A stretch of 64,000 nucleotides of DNA from Ooceraea biroi (taxonomy: Eukaryota > Arthropoda > Insecta > Hymenoptera > Formicidae), in contig NC_039512.1 of the NCBI RefSeq assembly GCF_003672135.1, positions 12,850,874-12,914,873 on the forward strand, given 5' to 3'. The notes beneath the pieces are model-generated. The model saw only the letters and a program-made list of their open reading frames with translations, made no database searches and was not told where the DNA came from. This document shows positions 14,601 through 26,560 of the stretch, in pieces. Numbering within the stretch: position 1 is the stretch's first letter; the number at the start of each line of letters is the position of its first letter. A program made the position numbers and the translations under genes.

Positions 14601-17600
14601 TTTCAAAAAACTAGGAATAAATTGTTCAAACTTTTCCAACACTTCAAAGCTATTTTCAAATATTTAGTTAGAAATAATTAAGCTACATTTTGTATATATA
14701 CCCATAATTACTGAAGTTCTCGAAATTGCCGCTGAGACACCCTGTATGCTGAGTAGTATCGTGCGTGAGCACGCATAGTTTACATGTGTGTGGCGATGCT
14801 GTCGCGAGCGGCATAGCACGGTTCATCGACCAGCAACTGTTCGCCGAGTATGGGCGAGTAGTTGTAAGTCTCTCGGTCATCCTCTTTCGCTCGTCCGCCT
14901 TTTTCCTTTGTTGCGCTACACCGTGTACCGTACACCAGTTCTGTGAGCACCAGCTGCGCGGTCGCGCACCGCGCATTGCACGTCATAGCAATTTTTACGT
15001 AATTGCAGCAAGCCGCGAATTTCAACTTTGCGTAGTAATCAAGCTGTTATCATTTACATTACAATCTACAAACTGATATAACAAATTCAGTTATCCTAAC
15101 AAATAATTTTATAATGAAGTTAAATTATCTTGAAAACTACAAGAAACAGTTATTCTTATTTATTTATAGTAGGAATTAATAATAATTACAATTTCATACA
15201 GTTTAAATTTAAACAATACCAACAATGCTGAATTATTTCTGTGTCGCTTTAAATTCTGATGACTCTTTAAACGATAATCTAATGAAAAAAAAAAACTGAT
15301 GAAAGTCCAAGGAGGCTCATTATGGATAAATTAACAAAATTAAAAAATTATATATAAAAAAATATTGTCAGTTAGAAATGCGAAGTTTTCCGTGGATCGT
15401 AAAATGCAAATTATATATCTGATTTGAAGCTTTTCTGAGACACCCTGTAGCTTGAGACCAGGCACCAAGCAACCTTCGATGAATATGTCTGCGTGTTTTC
15501 AGCATGGAAACTCGGCGTTACACGAGGCATCATGGCGTGGCTACAGTCGGATTGTGGCGGTTCTGGCGAAGGCTCTCGGGACCCAACGGGCCCCACTGCA
15601 TGCCAGGAATCTTGCCGGATTTGCACCGCTTCACCTTGCCTGTCAAAACGGCCATAATCAAAGCTGTCGAGAACTCCTCCTAGCCGGCAGCAATCCCGAT
15701 CTTCAGAACAACGTGAGCGACCTACCAGCATTTTCAGTCGCTTTATGGCACCCCTGCTGCGCGCAGAAGACATAAAAATAAATTTACTATTAATATCCCA
15801 CGAAGTTGAATTTTTAATCCAACTCTATGTGCAGAAGCTCTATACTATCATATAATTTAGTTATATCTTCATCATGTATGATAGTAAATGTACGAAAGAA
15901 GAAATAATGATGGAAGTCATTATAATGTGTCACAATAATGGTATATGTATAATTTAAAGATGTAACAAATCTAGAATTATCATCATTTGTCCACCTACCT
16001 TTTTTAAAACTGATACGTTTTTCGTTAGTAAAAATTAATAAAAAAATGCGATAATTATCGTATCGACATTTCAGAAATTTTTACAAATTTTAGCGGAAAT
16101 GAAAAAAGAATATAAAATATTATAAAGTTATAAAAAAATGTACTTGCTGATTTTCTAATGTGTGTCATGTATAATTTCGTAATAATTGTACTTGTGTGTC
16201 AGAGAGTTGAATTTTCATTTCACCCGTTTCAGTATGGTGATACACCGCTTCACACTTCCGCGCGTTATGGCCATGCCGGAGTGACACGCATACTAATTTC
16301 AGCTCTCTGCAGAGTGTCTGATCAGAATAAAGTGAGTATAAATTTTCTCTGAAATGTTGATAAAACACTATTTCGTTGTAAAGTATATTTTATAAACTGA
16401 TATTTTTTTCATCATTTTTCATATCTTATATATCATTTTACATTACTCAACAAAAATTATTAAAGTTTGATTAAAGTTGCAAATGATGAGATTAATTAAT
16501 CAATACTTTACAATTAGTTCTCATCGATAACATATAAGGTGCGAATTATTTACTCATGCAACAGTTCACAATACAAGTCGTTTCTTTATTCATCTTAGAA
16601 TGGCGATACCGCTTTGCACATAGCTGCAGCGATGGGCCGCCGGAAGTTGACGCGGATTCTCCTGGAAGCCGGTTGCGACCGGAGTCTACGGAATAAGCAG
16701 GGCGAAACGGCGAGGGATATTGCCCGTCGTAAGAACCATACCGAAATCTTGGAGATTATCTCTAAAGCTCGCAGTAAAAGCCGAGCGCGCAGCAAGAGCC
16801 GCGAGCGTGACTCAGTGGACGGCAAAGTGGACGACGGTAAGAATGAAATAAAATTTATCTAGATAATAAAATCATTATTTCACTACTTAACATTGACTAT
16901 TAATCACGCATTTTGACTTTGTATAAAATCTGCCCATCTGAAATATTCTAATTTATTAATCTAATGAATTTATTTGATAAAACAGACAAAAAGGGCGAGA
17001 AGACCGGAAGTGGTATCTGTGGTGGTTTAAAGAAGGACCGAAAGAAGCACAAATCCAACGGCAAGCAACACAAAGTTCGTTTCGAAAAAGCCATTATGGG
17101 CCGCCAGTGGTCACCTTACGGTTGCCACTATTATCCGGATTTGGAGGCGTTCCCTCAACCACGTCTTGATTCCCTACCGGCGGATCCTCTTGGACGGGGC
17201 GAGCAATATTACCTGGATCTGGCGGGCAATATCAGGAAAGGTCCGGTGGGTGTGGGATACACGTGTTACTGCGCGCCGTTCTTCCGGCACATGGAGGCGA
17301 AACTAGAGCGAGACAAGGCCGAGCTGAAAGCGCACATTGATCAGGCTCACGAGAAGCTGGATCTGAAGGTGGCGAATCTGGAGAGGAGAACCAGAGGGCA
17401 GATCTCGGAGCTGACCAGGTGTGTTCAACAGGAGCGGTCCAGGTGCGACGAGAGGTACTCGCACCTTCAGCAACGCCTGCAGCGAGGTGTCAAGGGCAGA
17501 TACAGCGAGAGACCGGCGAAAACCAATTATCAATCGGAAGTGGTGCTACGGACGAGGACGAGGTCGTTGGAGGACTTGTTGGATGATCGACCACAGGACC

Positions 17601-19245
17601 GCAGTTTCGAGATTCCCGGGGAAACGCCAGTTCACCGCGGAAGTTTAGATGACCTTGATATACCAGCCATACCCAGGCTCAGTACGTCCATGAGAGATCT
17701 ACCTTCGGGGTCTGGAGTGATCAGATCGACGCTGAGGGTACTGGACATCTCCCCGAGACTGAACGAGACTTTCGACGGAGTTATCAGGCAGAATGGAATG
17801 GCCTCGCCCTTAGATCCAGTATCGACACAGTCACCTCTCGTAGAAGGAAGACGTCAGCAAATAAGGGTAAACTTGAATTGTTCAATGCAATTATTTTGCT
17901 ATGATTTTTAAATAAGAATAGATGGATAAAAATTGCAAATTAACAATAGTGGATTTCTGGATTTAGAGTTAAAAAATCAAATTATTTTAGTTATCATCCT
18001 TGCTCCTGGAAAGAGTAATCTGTTTTATAAGTGGCTCTTTGCAATGAAAGAAACTTTTTTGTAACATAATTTTAGTTAACTTGGTTCCAGACACTTTAAT
18101 AGTAATTTTAGAATAGCATGTTGTTCCACTTTTAAATTAAGATTGAGGTAGTGTTGAAATGACGATGGAATGTTAATCCACGCATGATTGTTTCGTGTGT
18201 TCTTCAGAGTTGCGCATCGTATGACGTGCACAGCATGAACGTACCCGGGGACGAAAATACAATTCGAAACATTGGTGATGAGAACACGACGGAATGGAAC
18301 GGTGGCCGTCGCAGTGTTCATGAAATGATCAAGAGGTTTCAACAAGTACCTGATATGCATAACGGCTGGCGGAGGATTTGCTCCGGGGACAACGAACCAA
18401 CCAGTCTAGACGTACACACTAAATGCTCGCAAAATCAAAGAGCGCATTCTCAAGGTAATACGATATGTCTATCCCAAAGAACTACAGTAGATTTACGGAA
18501 AAGGCTTTTCCGAGCCGAATTGATCCATCGTTGTCGATGTCGCAGATAACGAGAGCGAGAGCAGCGAAGGGGAGGACGACGCCGAGCAACCCGAAGCGTA
18601 CAAGGGGTCGAACTGTAGAAAAGGTATCCCCGAAGACGTGCATTACGACAGCATCGCGAGGATGCCGTACAGATCACGTAATCCCGTGTACAGTCTGACA
18701 CCACCTTTGCACGATACTCATAATGATTCCGGGTACAGTACTCGCATGTATGGCTCCAGCAAAGGCGCGTCACCTTCATTATCAGGTAGATACATGACAA
18801 TATTCCGAAAAATACGTTATATGTAAAATATATCATTCATCAAACATTTAACTCAATTGACTAAATCGTCCAGTTAAAATCCGTTAAACTCAATATTAAT
18901 CAACTAAATACTCAATATAAATTATTGGATAATCGATTAATTAACTAATTAAAATCTCAAGTTAATTAATTATTTTTATTAAAAGTATTTTTATTAAAAA
19001 TTGACATTAAAATAATTTTGTTATTAAATAATTATTAAAAAATGACACTTGCGAATACTTATCGTTTCGTTTTTGTTCCAGGACAACTAGAATGTGACGT
19101 AATCCTGCCACCCTCGACAGGATCATTCACCAGTGGAGAACAGCTTGCTGCTTTGCTGGAGCAGCCGAGAGGACACGATCTCACGGTTTACGAGCGAGGT
19201 GCCGATAATGTTGTCATCAACATCAGCACTGCCAGTCTGGTTTAG
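8630..19245 (+). CDS. dgo: Diego/Diversin-type ankyrin repeat protein (ANKRD6 family)
   Basis: Diego and its vertebrate relative Diversin act at the cell cortex in planar cell polarity signalling with Frizzled and Dishevelled (family knowledge). Nine coding exons join in frame: 8630-8722, 9948-10046, 15503-15712, 16233-16331, 16599-16836, 16986-17866, 18208-18454, 18546-18785 and 19082-19245, giving 756 residues. The ATG at 8630 is the first in its exon, which opens after an acceptor at 8616, so an untranslated exon lies upstream. Residues about 1-222 are ankyrin repeats (GDTPLH, GDTALH, APLHLACQNGH). Residues 223-238 are an Arg/Ser-rich linker (SKSRARSKSRER). Residues about 349-415 (MEAKLERDKAELKAH onward) look like a coiled coil. 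The tail is Ser-rich with an acidic patch (SESSEGEDDAE). Exon 2 to exon 3 is a 5.4 kb intron carrying two antisense tRNA genes. The domain order fits ANKRD6; an unrelated ankyrin adaptor is less likely. Confidence 0.85.
11709..11781 (-). tRNA. tRNA-Arg (anticodon TCG)
   Basis: On the minus strand a 73-base cloverleaf folds without mismatch in the acceptor stem (GACCGTG with CACGGTC). The A-box TGGCCTAACGG and the B-box GGTTCGAATCC are intact. The anticodon stem TCGGA/TCCGA encloses the loop CTTCGGA, giving anticodon TCG. A run of T follows on the minus strand near 11700, fitting a polymerase III terminator. It lies antisense in the second intron of the Diego-like gene. Confidence 0.95.
13028..13060 (-). 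pseudogene. tRNA T-arm-like fragment
   Basis: On the minus strand the segment carries GAGTTCAAATCCCGC followed by TAATCCCA, resembling a T-arm plus the 3' half of an acceptor stem. Four of five T-stem pairs form. No matching D-arm or 5' acceptor half was found upstream, so this is at most a tRNA relic or tRNA-derived repeat. Confidence 0.3.
13172..13291 (-). tRNA. tRNA-Leu (anticodon CAA) with a 37-nt intron
   Basis: Minus-strand class II tRNA: acceptor GTCAG pairs with CTGAC, A-box TGGCCGAGCGG, B-box GGTTCGAATCC, and a long variable arm. Anticodon stem CCAGA/TCTGG encloses loop CTCAAG then T, with anticodon CAA at 13257-13255. An intron occupies 13253-13217, just 3' of the anticodon, as is usual for eukaryotic tRNA-Leu(CAA); removing it leaves 83 bases. 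The intron contains its own hairpin (ACCCGT, 5-base loop, ACGGGT). The gene lies antisense in the same Diego intron as the tRNA-Arg, 1.4 kb away. Confidence 0.95.
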
Positions 19246-19429
19246 CTGATGCCGCCGTTCCAAAATGGGAGCAAAATAGCTTTTAAAATACAATCGAATT
19301 ACATTGTACATAAAATACATGCAAAGTGCTTCAGATCTCGAAGCTACGATCATTTTGTTAATATTGTCACTATTGTCATTGAGTGTCATATCCGTCCGCG
19401 TTGCCATGACTTTAATTTACAAAAATAGA

Positions 19430-19435
19430 AATAAA
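19430..19435 (+). terminator. Polyadenylation signal AATAAA for the Diego-like gene
   Basis: A canonical AATAAA lies about 185 bases after the TAG stop, the usual distance for a short 3' untranslated region. Confidence 0.5.
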
Positions 19436-20424
19436 TTTTAAGTAAGAGAATATAACGATATTTATTATTTGTGTAATATACGTGAGGGAGAATTGTACAT
19501 GTGCAATGTAAATGTACATTGCAAAAATACAAAAATGTGAGCTTATAATTGAGGATTATCGAAACGGTTAGTACAGATTCTTTGGCTACGTTATTCTTGT
19601 GTCAATCTCAGCTTACTCCTATATTAGTTCCGATACATAATTTGTATATCTTTTATTTATACATCCGGAGAAAGCTGTAGTAAATTTTATTGACATTCGC
19701 ATGGACGTCAGCCAAAATTAACAATCAACAAAGTTAAATTGCAAACAAAAGATTCATTTTGCTGTGTAAGTTATTTCTGGGTTTTTATTCTTACTTTTCA
19801 CATCATAATTCAACATGTCCACACATGAAAACAGAAAACATTTTTACATAGTTACACATCCACATTTATCGTGCGATGTTACATACAATTATTTCAATAT
19901 GTATAATGAATAAAAATAAACATATTAATTAAAGTATAAAAAATAAATTTTATTTTTTAAATAGTTTTCTCTTACACCCTACCCTATAAATAAGCAAAAC
20001 TTAAAACAGTTCAATTATCTTCCTTTTTCGAATATTAAACAAAAAGAATCACGAATGAAATTATCCGTTTTTTAATAATTTTTCATGTTTCACATTCTTG
20101 ATTAGTTTTATAAATCGTTGCCGATTATAAGCAAAACACAAATAGTTATCTTCGATGCAGTCGATTGATAATACCTTCCATAATTCTTGGTCTTCCTTTT
20201 GCTCCTGTACTTCTTCTATTTACTCTTCCTCTTCCACTAGCCACTAAATTTTTCTCAGAACGTACCATTTCTTATACTGCTTATCAGTCTATCGGAACCG
20301 GTATTAGCAGTTATTAACACATATTTTACAGTACTTGCCAATTTGATTTGTAATACACGTTCTTGAACGCTTCACTTGCTAACAGCTTCTTATTGCGACC
20401 TTTGAATGCTACTTTCAATGACGC
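19436..20424. other. Intergenic, convergent 3' ends
   Basis: AT-rich spacer between the plus-strand Diego-like gene and the minus-strand lipase. No conserved coding frame or RNA gene is visible; part will be 3' untranslated sequence of both genes. Confidence 0.5.
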
Positions 20425-23400
20425 TCAGAACAGGTAGTACCGGTTTGATTCAGTATCAAATTTCTGCAACAGTTCCATTATGCGATCAAATATTAGAGTT
20501 TTAGCATCGATGGCCCACATAAAGTCCAAGTGATTAAAGGATTTATATGGGTTTTCCTCCAATACGACGACATTGGGCAATTGCCTGTATACCCTAAGCA
20601 CATTCTAGAAAAGAAAAATGCATGTACATGTATGAAAAGCATAATATGTTTTCGTACAAGATATTTTTGCATTAAATTTTACAATAGAAAAATTATACCG
20701 TTCTTGTAGCAAGAACATCGCTTGCACCAGATAATAAAGCTAAAGGTGCAGTGATCTTCTTGAGATCATACGTTATAGGCGTTCTCTGTTTGTACCTCTC
20801 ATAATTGTCGAGAGGTCCATAATCGTAGCTTTCAAACTTTTCTGCAATAGTTTTGAAGTTTGAAGTTTCGATAATTACAAGTAAATCATGTAACGACAAA
20901 CTAAAGAGAAATTATTAAAGAAATAAGTAGCGATATTATAGAATAATGAATAAAACGAATAAAAAAATTAAATATTAACTAATATAATTTCTTCGTTCAT
21001 AATTTAGAGTTAATGAATTAAAAATGAATAAGTTACACTCACTTGTAAGAACATTTTGAGTATAATGGTATAATGTTTTCACGGAAGTACCGCACGGATA
21101 ATGCGATAGTATATTCGGTAAGGCCGTCTGTATAACAAACATAATTTTCCATGTAATATGATAATGTTACCAAATACATTTTCGTCATTATACATTAAAA
21201 TATTACAATAATTTCTAATATTTTATATTCTGCATAAAGTAATTGAAGAGTGTCTTTACATTATAATGTTAAAAAATTAATAAAAATTATATCAAATTAG
21301 AAATTTGTTTGATTTACAGTATTCAATTGCTGTGGATCGGATCCTGCGAGTACGAAAATTATCGCAACGCAGATAGGTTGAGTGATTGCCTTATCAGCAC
21401 ATAATGTTCTTCCTGTCGTAATAGTGAGCGATGATAATGAAGCTACTTCATAAATTCCGTTGTTATTAAAAAATTGCTAATGCAGAACAAACAGAAAGAA
21501 ACATGTGAATATGAAATCTATAACACGCACAGTACATGTATCATTAGATCGACTACCAATTTACCACAAATAGTTTATATTTTATTTAATCTAATCGTTT
21601 TATGCGTACCTTAATCTGTAGTGCGTTATCTAAAATATTTCCGAAAACAATAGGGTATTCAATCCAAAAGGCGATTGGTGCAAGGCAAATTGCGAAATTT
21701 ATTTTTGTGTTGTATTCGGGTCTCATGGACAACAAGACAAATAGTGTGGAAGTGCCCATTGAGTGACCAATGTAGCGTAAAGTTTTTCGCCCCGTATGAT
21801 TAAGCACGTAATCGATCATAGCTGGCAGATCTTGCACGCCTGACTCGTGATAGCTGGACAAATAAATTTGATGTTCTTTTTTTCATGCTCTCAATTAGAT
21901 GTCTTAAAATCATCGAATGTCTTTCTCGGTGGATTTTTTTATTAAAACGAAATTAATTTGTCAGTATTGAGACGTATGAGTAAGAGAACCAAAGAAAATA
22001 AATTGATGCAAACAGATTGACGGAATATGAATTAATTTTATTTTAAACGATAAAGTTTTTAATTGAAATTTGTAGAGTACGATTTTACCTGAATTGCCAA
22101 AAATCGCTATCTCTAGGAGACATAGTAACATGCGATCTGCAATAAGAATTTCCCCGGAAATTTCCAAGCCACACGTCATATCCTTCATCAGCTAATAGAA
22201 ATGCTGTAATGCAACGTACATAATTATGCGTAAATAATCGTTATAAATTTTGTTATGATATTATCAGACTGGTTGATAATTTCAGTAATTATTTGGAATA
22301 TTTATAATTATGATAATTATGTTACTATGAGAATGCTAGTTAGCTTGTTTTTCTAATCAGGAATATGTGCAGTGTAGAATAATAAGATAAGATCTCCTAC
22401 GCATTAATTAACATAATTACAGTTATTGTATAATATCACATGTAATTATAGATATCTTAGAATCGGCAATTGCATCTAAAAGAAACACATGTAACAAAAC
22501 TTTTTGAACCGTAATTTGTTTAACAAGATCTAATAATATATTTCCCTAATATGACAAAAATTCTTTGAAGATTTGTTGGGGTATCAATCAATGTTTTCTA
22601 ATTTTGCAATTTTCGTTGAATTTTTAAAAAATTCAGATTTTGTGATGGAAGTATAGCAAATCGTGATGATCAAAAATGATATCTGCTAGATTAATAAAAT
22701 GTTTCATTATTCTTTGCTTGGCATTGAGTCTACTTGTTTCATAAAACATTCACTAAGACTTTTACTATCGTGCCTCAAATTTACACTCTGATGTACATGT
22801 TCTTGGTGTCAAGGTAAACATGTTGAGCGTAATCCTTTACTATCAGTAAGCTGATGTCTTCCAAGGGTTACATTCAAGTGATGTTTTAATGTTACTTATC
22901 CTTAATATTATATTTAATTAATAACAAATATTAATAATTATAATAACATAAACAATAATAATAACAATTACTTAATTAATAACAGTTAAAAGAAATGAAA
23001 AAGCCTAACCGATCGCTCTTTTGTAATTCATGCACTTTCATATAAGTATTCAGGAATACTCGAGGTCAATCATCGACCGTCGATGGTATGCTTTGCGTCA
23101 GCTTACTTGATATCATCATTGTTGAGAAAACACATATTTTCACAGGTGACTAGCATTTTTATTGACGAAGTTGTAAAGTTTTTTTTGTATTTATTACCGC
23201 GATCATGACCATTGTACTCACCAAGATCTTTACCAGGGCCGAAAAGTACCCAACAGTCTGACGTACATATAATACCGTGTTGAAGAAACACGACTTTCTT
23301 CATTTGCCGATTATTAGACACAGGACTTCCAGGTATCCTATGCACCAATAAATTGTAGCCATCCTTCGTCGTGACATAATGCTCTTCGGCTGGATAGCCA

Positions 23401-24069
23401 TGTCTCTCCACTAAACCGATCTGCATGTGCACACAATTCAAAATAGAATCAAAATAGAATTATATAATGGAATTATATATAGCATGTTTTGTATTTTAAG
23501 GAGAATTTTATTAGTCAAATAATTAAAACATCTAAGAACATATTTATAATGTTTATATATGAAATATATATAAAAATTTGCGTAAATATGTAATTAACTT
23601 TTTCTCATAGCATATCATTAATTAAAAAGAAACTTAAAGCTAACAATAAGATCTCCTCAATTAAAAAAGGTCACGATATTAAGTGTTTTTAAACCAATAA
23701 TCATATTAAAATAATAATATAATAATAATTTTAGAATATCTCATAGATAATCGTGAAGCAATGCATGATACAATCTCATCAAATCTAACATTTATCAAAT
23801 TTTATATTTAATCGAAGAATTGTTTTAATTATTGTACTGCTTTTCTAATAGGACAGAAGATAGAAGGAAGTTATACTTACAAAGTCCAACGTGCTCACTT
23901 TTCCGGTTGTTCTAGCTTGTTCCGAGTTTCTTACTCTCACTATATTGGGATCCTTTGGAAAAATAAAGTCGATCACTGCTCTCTGGAACAATGAGAAGTC
24001 TTTCCATATGTCCAATCTAGCTTCTGCAAAAATCACAGTGAGCACAACTGCGAAGGACACGAATCGCAT
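20425..24069 (-). CDS. Secreted acid lipase, lipase 3 type (AB-hydrolase lipase family)
   Basis: Predicted to hydrolyse neutral lipid esters outside the cell or in lysosomes. Eight minus-strand exons join in frame to 437 residues: 24069-23881, 23420-23222, 22203-22089, 21853-21610, 21476-21318, 21127-21043, 20841-20699 and 20604-20425. The start at 24069 gives a signal peptide (MRFVSFAVVLTVIFAEA); an in-frame ATG at 24117 would spoil it, and a TATA-like TATAACTT at 24128-24121 sits too close to that upstream ATG. Family marks are the lid/oxyanion region HGIICTSDCW, the block DEGYDVWLGNFRGN, the nucleophile elbow GHSMGT (Ser199, where many relatives have GHSQGT), acid residue Asp372 in SGASDVLA, and catalytic His403 in NHLDF. 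Length matches the family. All residues needed for activity are present. Confidence 0.9.
23521..23700. repeat. Direct repeat copy A, in lipase intron 1
   Basis: An AT-rich segment of about 180 bases including TTGCGTAAATATGTAATTAA and CTTTTTCTCATAGCATATC, closely repeated in the same orientation at 24311-24512. The two copies bracket lipase exon 1. Confidence 0.65.
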
Positions 24070-24310
24070 GTTTACTGATGATCCTATCTCGGCAGTTGCG
24101 ATTACAAATTGTAGCAAAGCAAGTTATAGCCGACGATATATTTTTTGTTGTTTTTTTTTATCGAATCTGCAGTCTTCATTTGCATTTATCCATCCTCATT
24201 CCGAGAGATCTGCATCAAAAACATAAGTTATATAGTATTTTATACGTTGAAATTTGTTTATTAGCTGAATGATTTATTATATTAATTTATGCAAAGCTAA
24301 TGACGAAAAT

Positions 24311-24512
24311 AAAGTAAAACATCCAAGAACATATTTATATATAATGTTTATATAGGAAATAAATAGAAATTTGCGTAAATATGTAATTAACTTTTTCTCA
24401 TAGCATATCGTTATTAAAATGAATCGTAATTAAGAAGAAATTTAAAACTAACAATATGATCTCTTCAATTAAAAAAGATCACGATATTATAAGGTGTCTT
24501 TAAAATCAATAT
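24311..24512. repeat. Direct repeat copy B, upstream of the lipase
   Basis: Second copy of the segment at 23521-23700, with small insertions and substitutions. It lies about 240 bases upstream of the lipase start. Together they suggest a local tandem duplication or an AT-rich repeat element inserted twice. Confidence 0.65.
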
Positions 24513-25589
24513 TTAAAATTGCGCCGCAGTAAAAAATTCATTTAATATTAAATAAATGATGAAGAGTAGTATCATATTGTTTTCATTAAAGAAAGGAAGA
24601 TTTTAATCAATTTGTTTATAAACTTCGCATCCCAGAAGTAACTCAGAATTCTGTAAAGCAAAAATATTCCTGCAATACGTGAGTTATTAATTGCTTGTTA
24701 AACGAGTCAAACCCCCAATTAAAAACGCTTATAATTACAGATCCAGATCATCTACTTTCAAATCGAAAATTATAAACCTCGTGAGCCGGATTCTTAATTC
24801 TTTCCTAATTCTTGTTTAGCGTTTCTTAATCGTTCTATGTACCATTAGGGAATTTTAATTTGCCAAACTGGAATCAAGCGTGAAGGTAAATTAAAATAGA
24901 ACGTTGACATTCCGAATCATTAAACATTTCGCAATATTTGTCACTAGATGTTATGAAATGTTTACAATTTTTTATGCAAAAATCGGAAAATCCTTTTTAT
25001 TGCAAAATCCCATCATTTTACGAGAAGTGCGAATTATGGCAAGAATATGTCAGTCGCTATGATGGAAATTAAATGCATAATGTTTATTCATCACGATTGT
25101 CCCTCTGGGTGCGTTTACATTACGTTTACATTCTATTTTTATAAATCTTAGATTGAAAATTATCTTATTTTCAGTAAAATAGAGATTTTGTATAGTTTGA
25201 AGAATATATGCAGGTAATCTAAAAGTTTATATATTTTGTTTTTAAATATATAAAGTTTTCAACACAAAAAATTTTTATATAAATTAATATTTTATTCTTT
25301 ATATGCACTTTATATTGTCATATTGTTTATTTCACTTTGTTGATGTTAATTCAATTTAACAAGTTTGGCAGCGAATGACCTAATTATGTATCGTGTTTGG
25401 CATAAACCAGTTGTTTCGTATAAGGTAAGCTGCAAGGTGAGCAAGATAAACTATTCTTCGAAGAATTGCGCATGAGCCGGCTGTGTATCATCGAGTATAT
25501 GATGAAGCAGAATCAAAAAGATTTTATATCATGTCTGTATTAAGTATATATTAAGTCTGTATTAATCGGCTTTACCATTGAGCAATGTT

Positions 25590-25747
25590 CCCAGCAAACA
25601 CAAAGTAACGCAGTAATATACATGTTAGTTATAATTTCCCACTCAACAATGTAATTGTTACATAACACGTATGTTATGTTGTATTTATATTAATGAATGG
25701 GAAATTATAACTAACATGTATATTACTGTTACTTTGTGTTTGCTGGG
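25590..25747. mobile_element. Near-perfect palindromic MITE-like element
   Basis: The 158-base segment starts CCCAGCAAACACAAAGTAAC and ends with its reverse complement, and the arms continue inward (TAATATACATGTTAGTTATA and its complement) almost to the centre. No open frame. Shape and termini suggest a non-autonomous foldback DNA element. A target-site duplication is not clear. Confidence 0.7.
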
Positions 25748-26560
25748 TTAGTTACAGGGAGGATGCATTGTTTAATTGGCAATTCTATTATAATATATTT
25801 TTAATATTTTTAAATGTTTAATTGTTAATTCTGTAATATATTTATATTTATTTATCTCTCGTGTGGGAATGTTACAACAAGTATTGATTTTAATGGTTAT
25901 CAAAGTTAGAGAGTTTTTAAAATAATATTTCTGATATTTCTTTGGAAGAATTCCGAGAATTTTTGATGCAATGAAAAAAGTAAACTACACAGTATTTTAT
26001 AATCAAATAAAAGAAATGATTGAAAGGTTTAAATATATCAAACAATTTGTGCATACACAGATCTTCGAAATGGCAAATATAAATTTTATTTCTATTTTCC
26101 TGACATTGATACTCTTCGCTATTCTGCATTTTTACACTTTTGTATTAATACATGTACTTATTTCTATATACACATACACACAGATATTTTTATTTAAGGC
26201 ACTTGAAAAATTCACGAAAATAAAAATAAAGAAGTCTATAATTCTTAATTATTCCTGATGTGATTATTTCAGTGAATACTCAAATATACTTCAGTGATGA
26301 GTTACCTGACTTCCAAGCGCGGATTACGAACGGTATCCGTTGTCCACGACGGATAAGCTGCTACTGCGATCAACAATCTGCTCCACTCTACCAAATATAA
26401 ATATGGAAATTAGGCGTTACGCAAATCGTGAATAGTCGAGGGTCAAATAATTGAGGGTCAAATAAAGTTTCTTAATACTTCATTCATGTATTTGATATAA
26501 ACACTGAATGATCAACATATGCGCGCATTATGCGAATCTGGCGCTAAGAAATTCAAATCT

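Noticed and set aside
14735..15455. Two copies of GAGACACCCTGTA as ends of one transposon
   Set aside because: They are in direct, not inverted, orientation and no matching inverted ends were found; at most they are separate element ends.
24067..24117. Upstream ATG at 24117 as the lipase start
   Set aside because: It adds a polar, non-signal leader before an excellent signal peptide starting at 24069, and lies too close to the TATA-like element.
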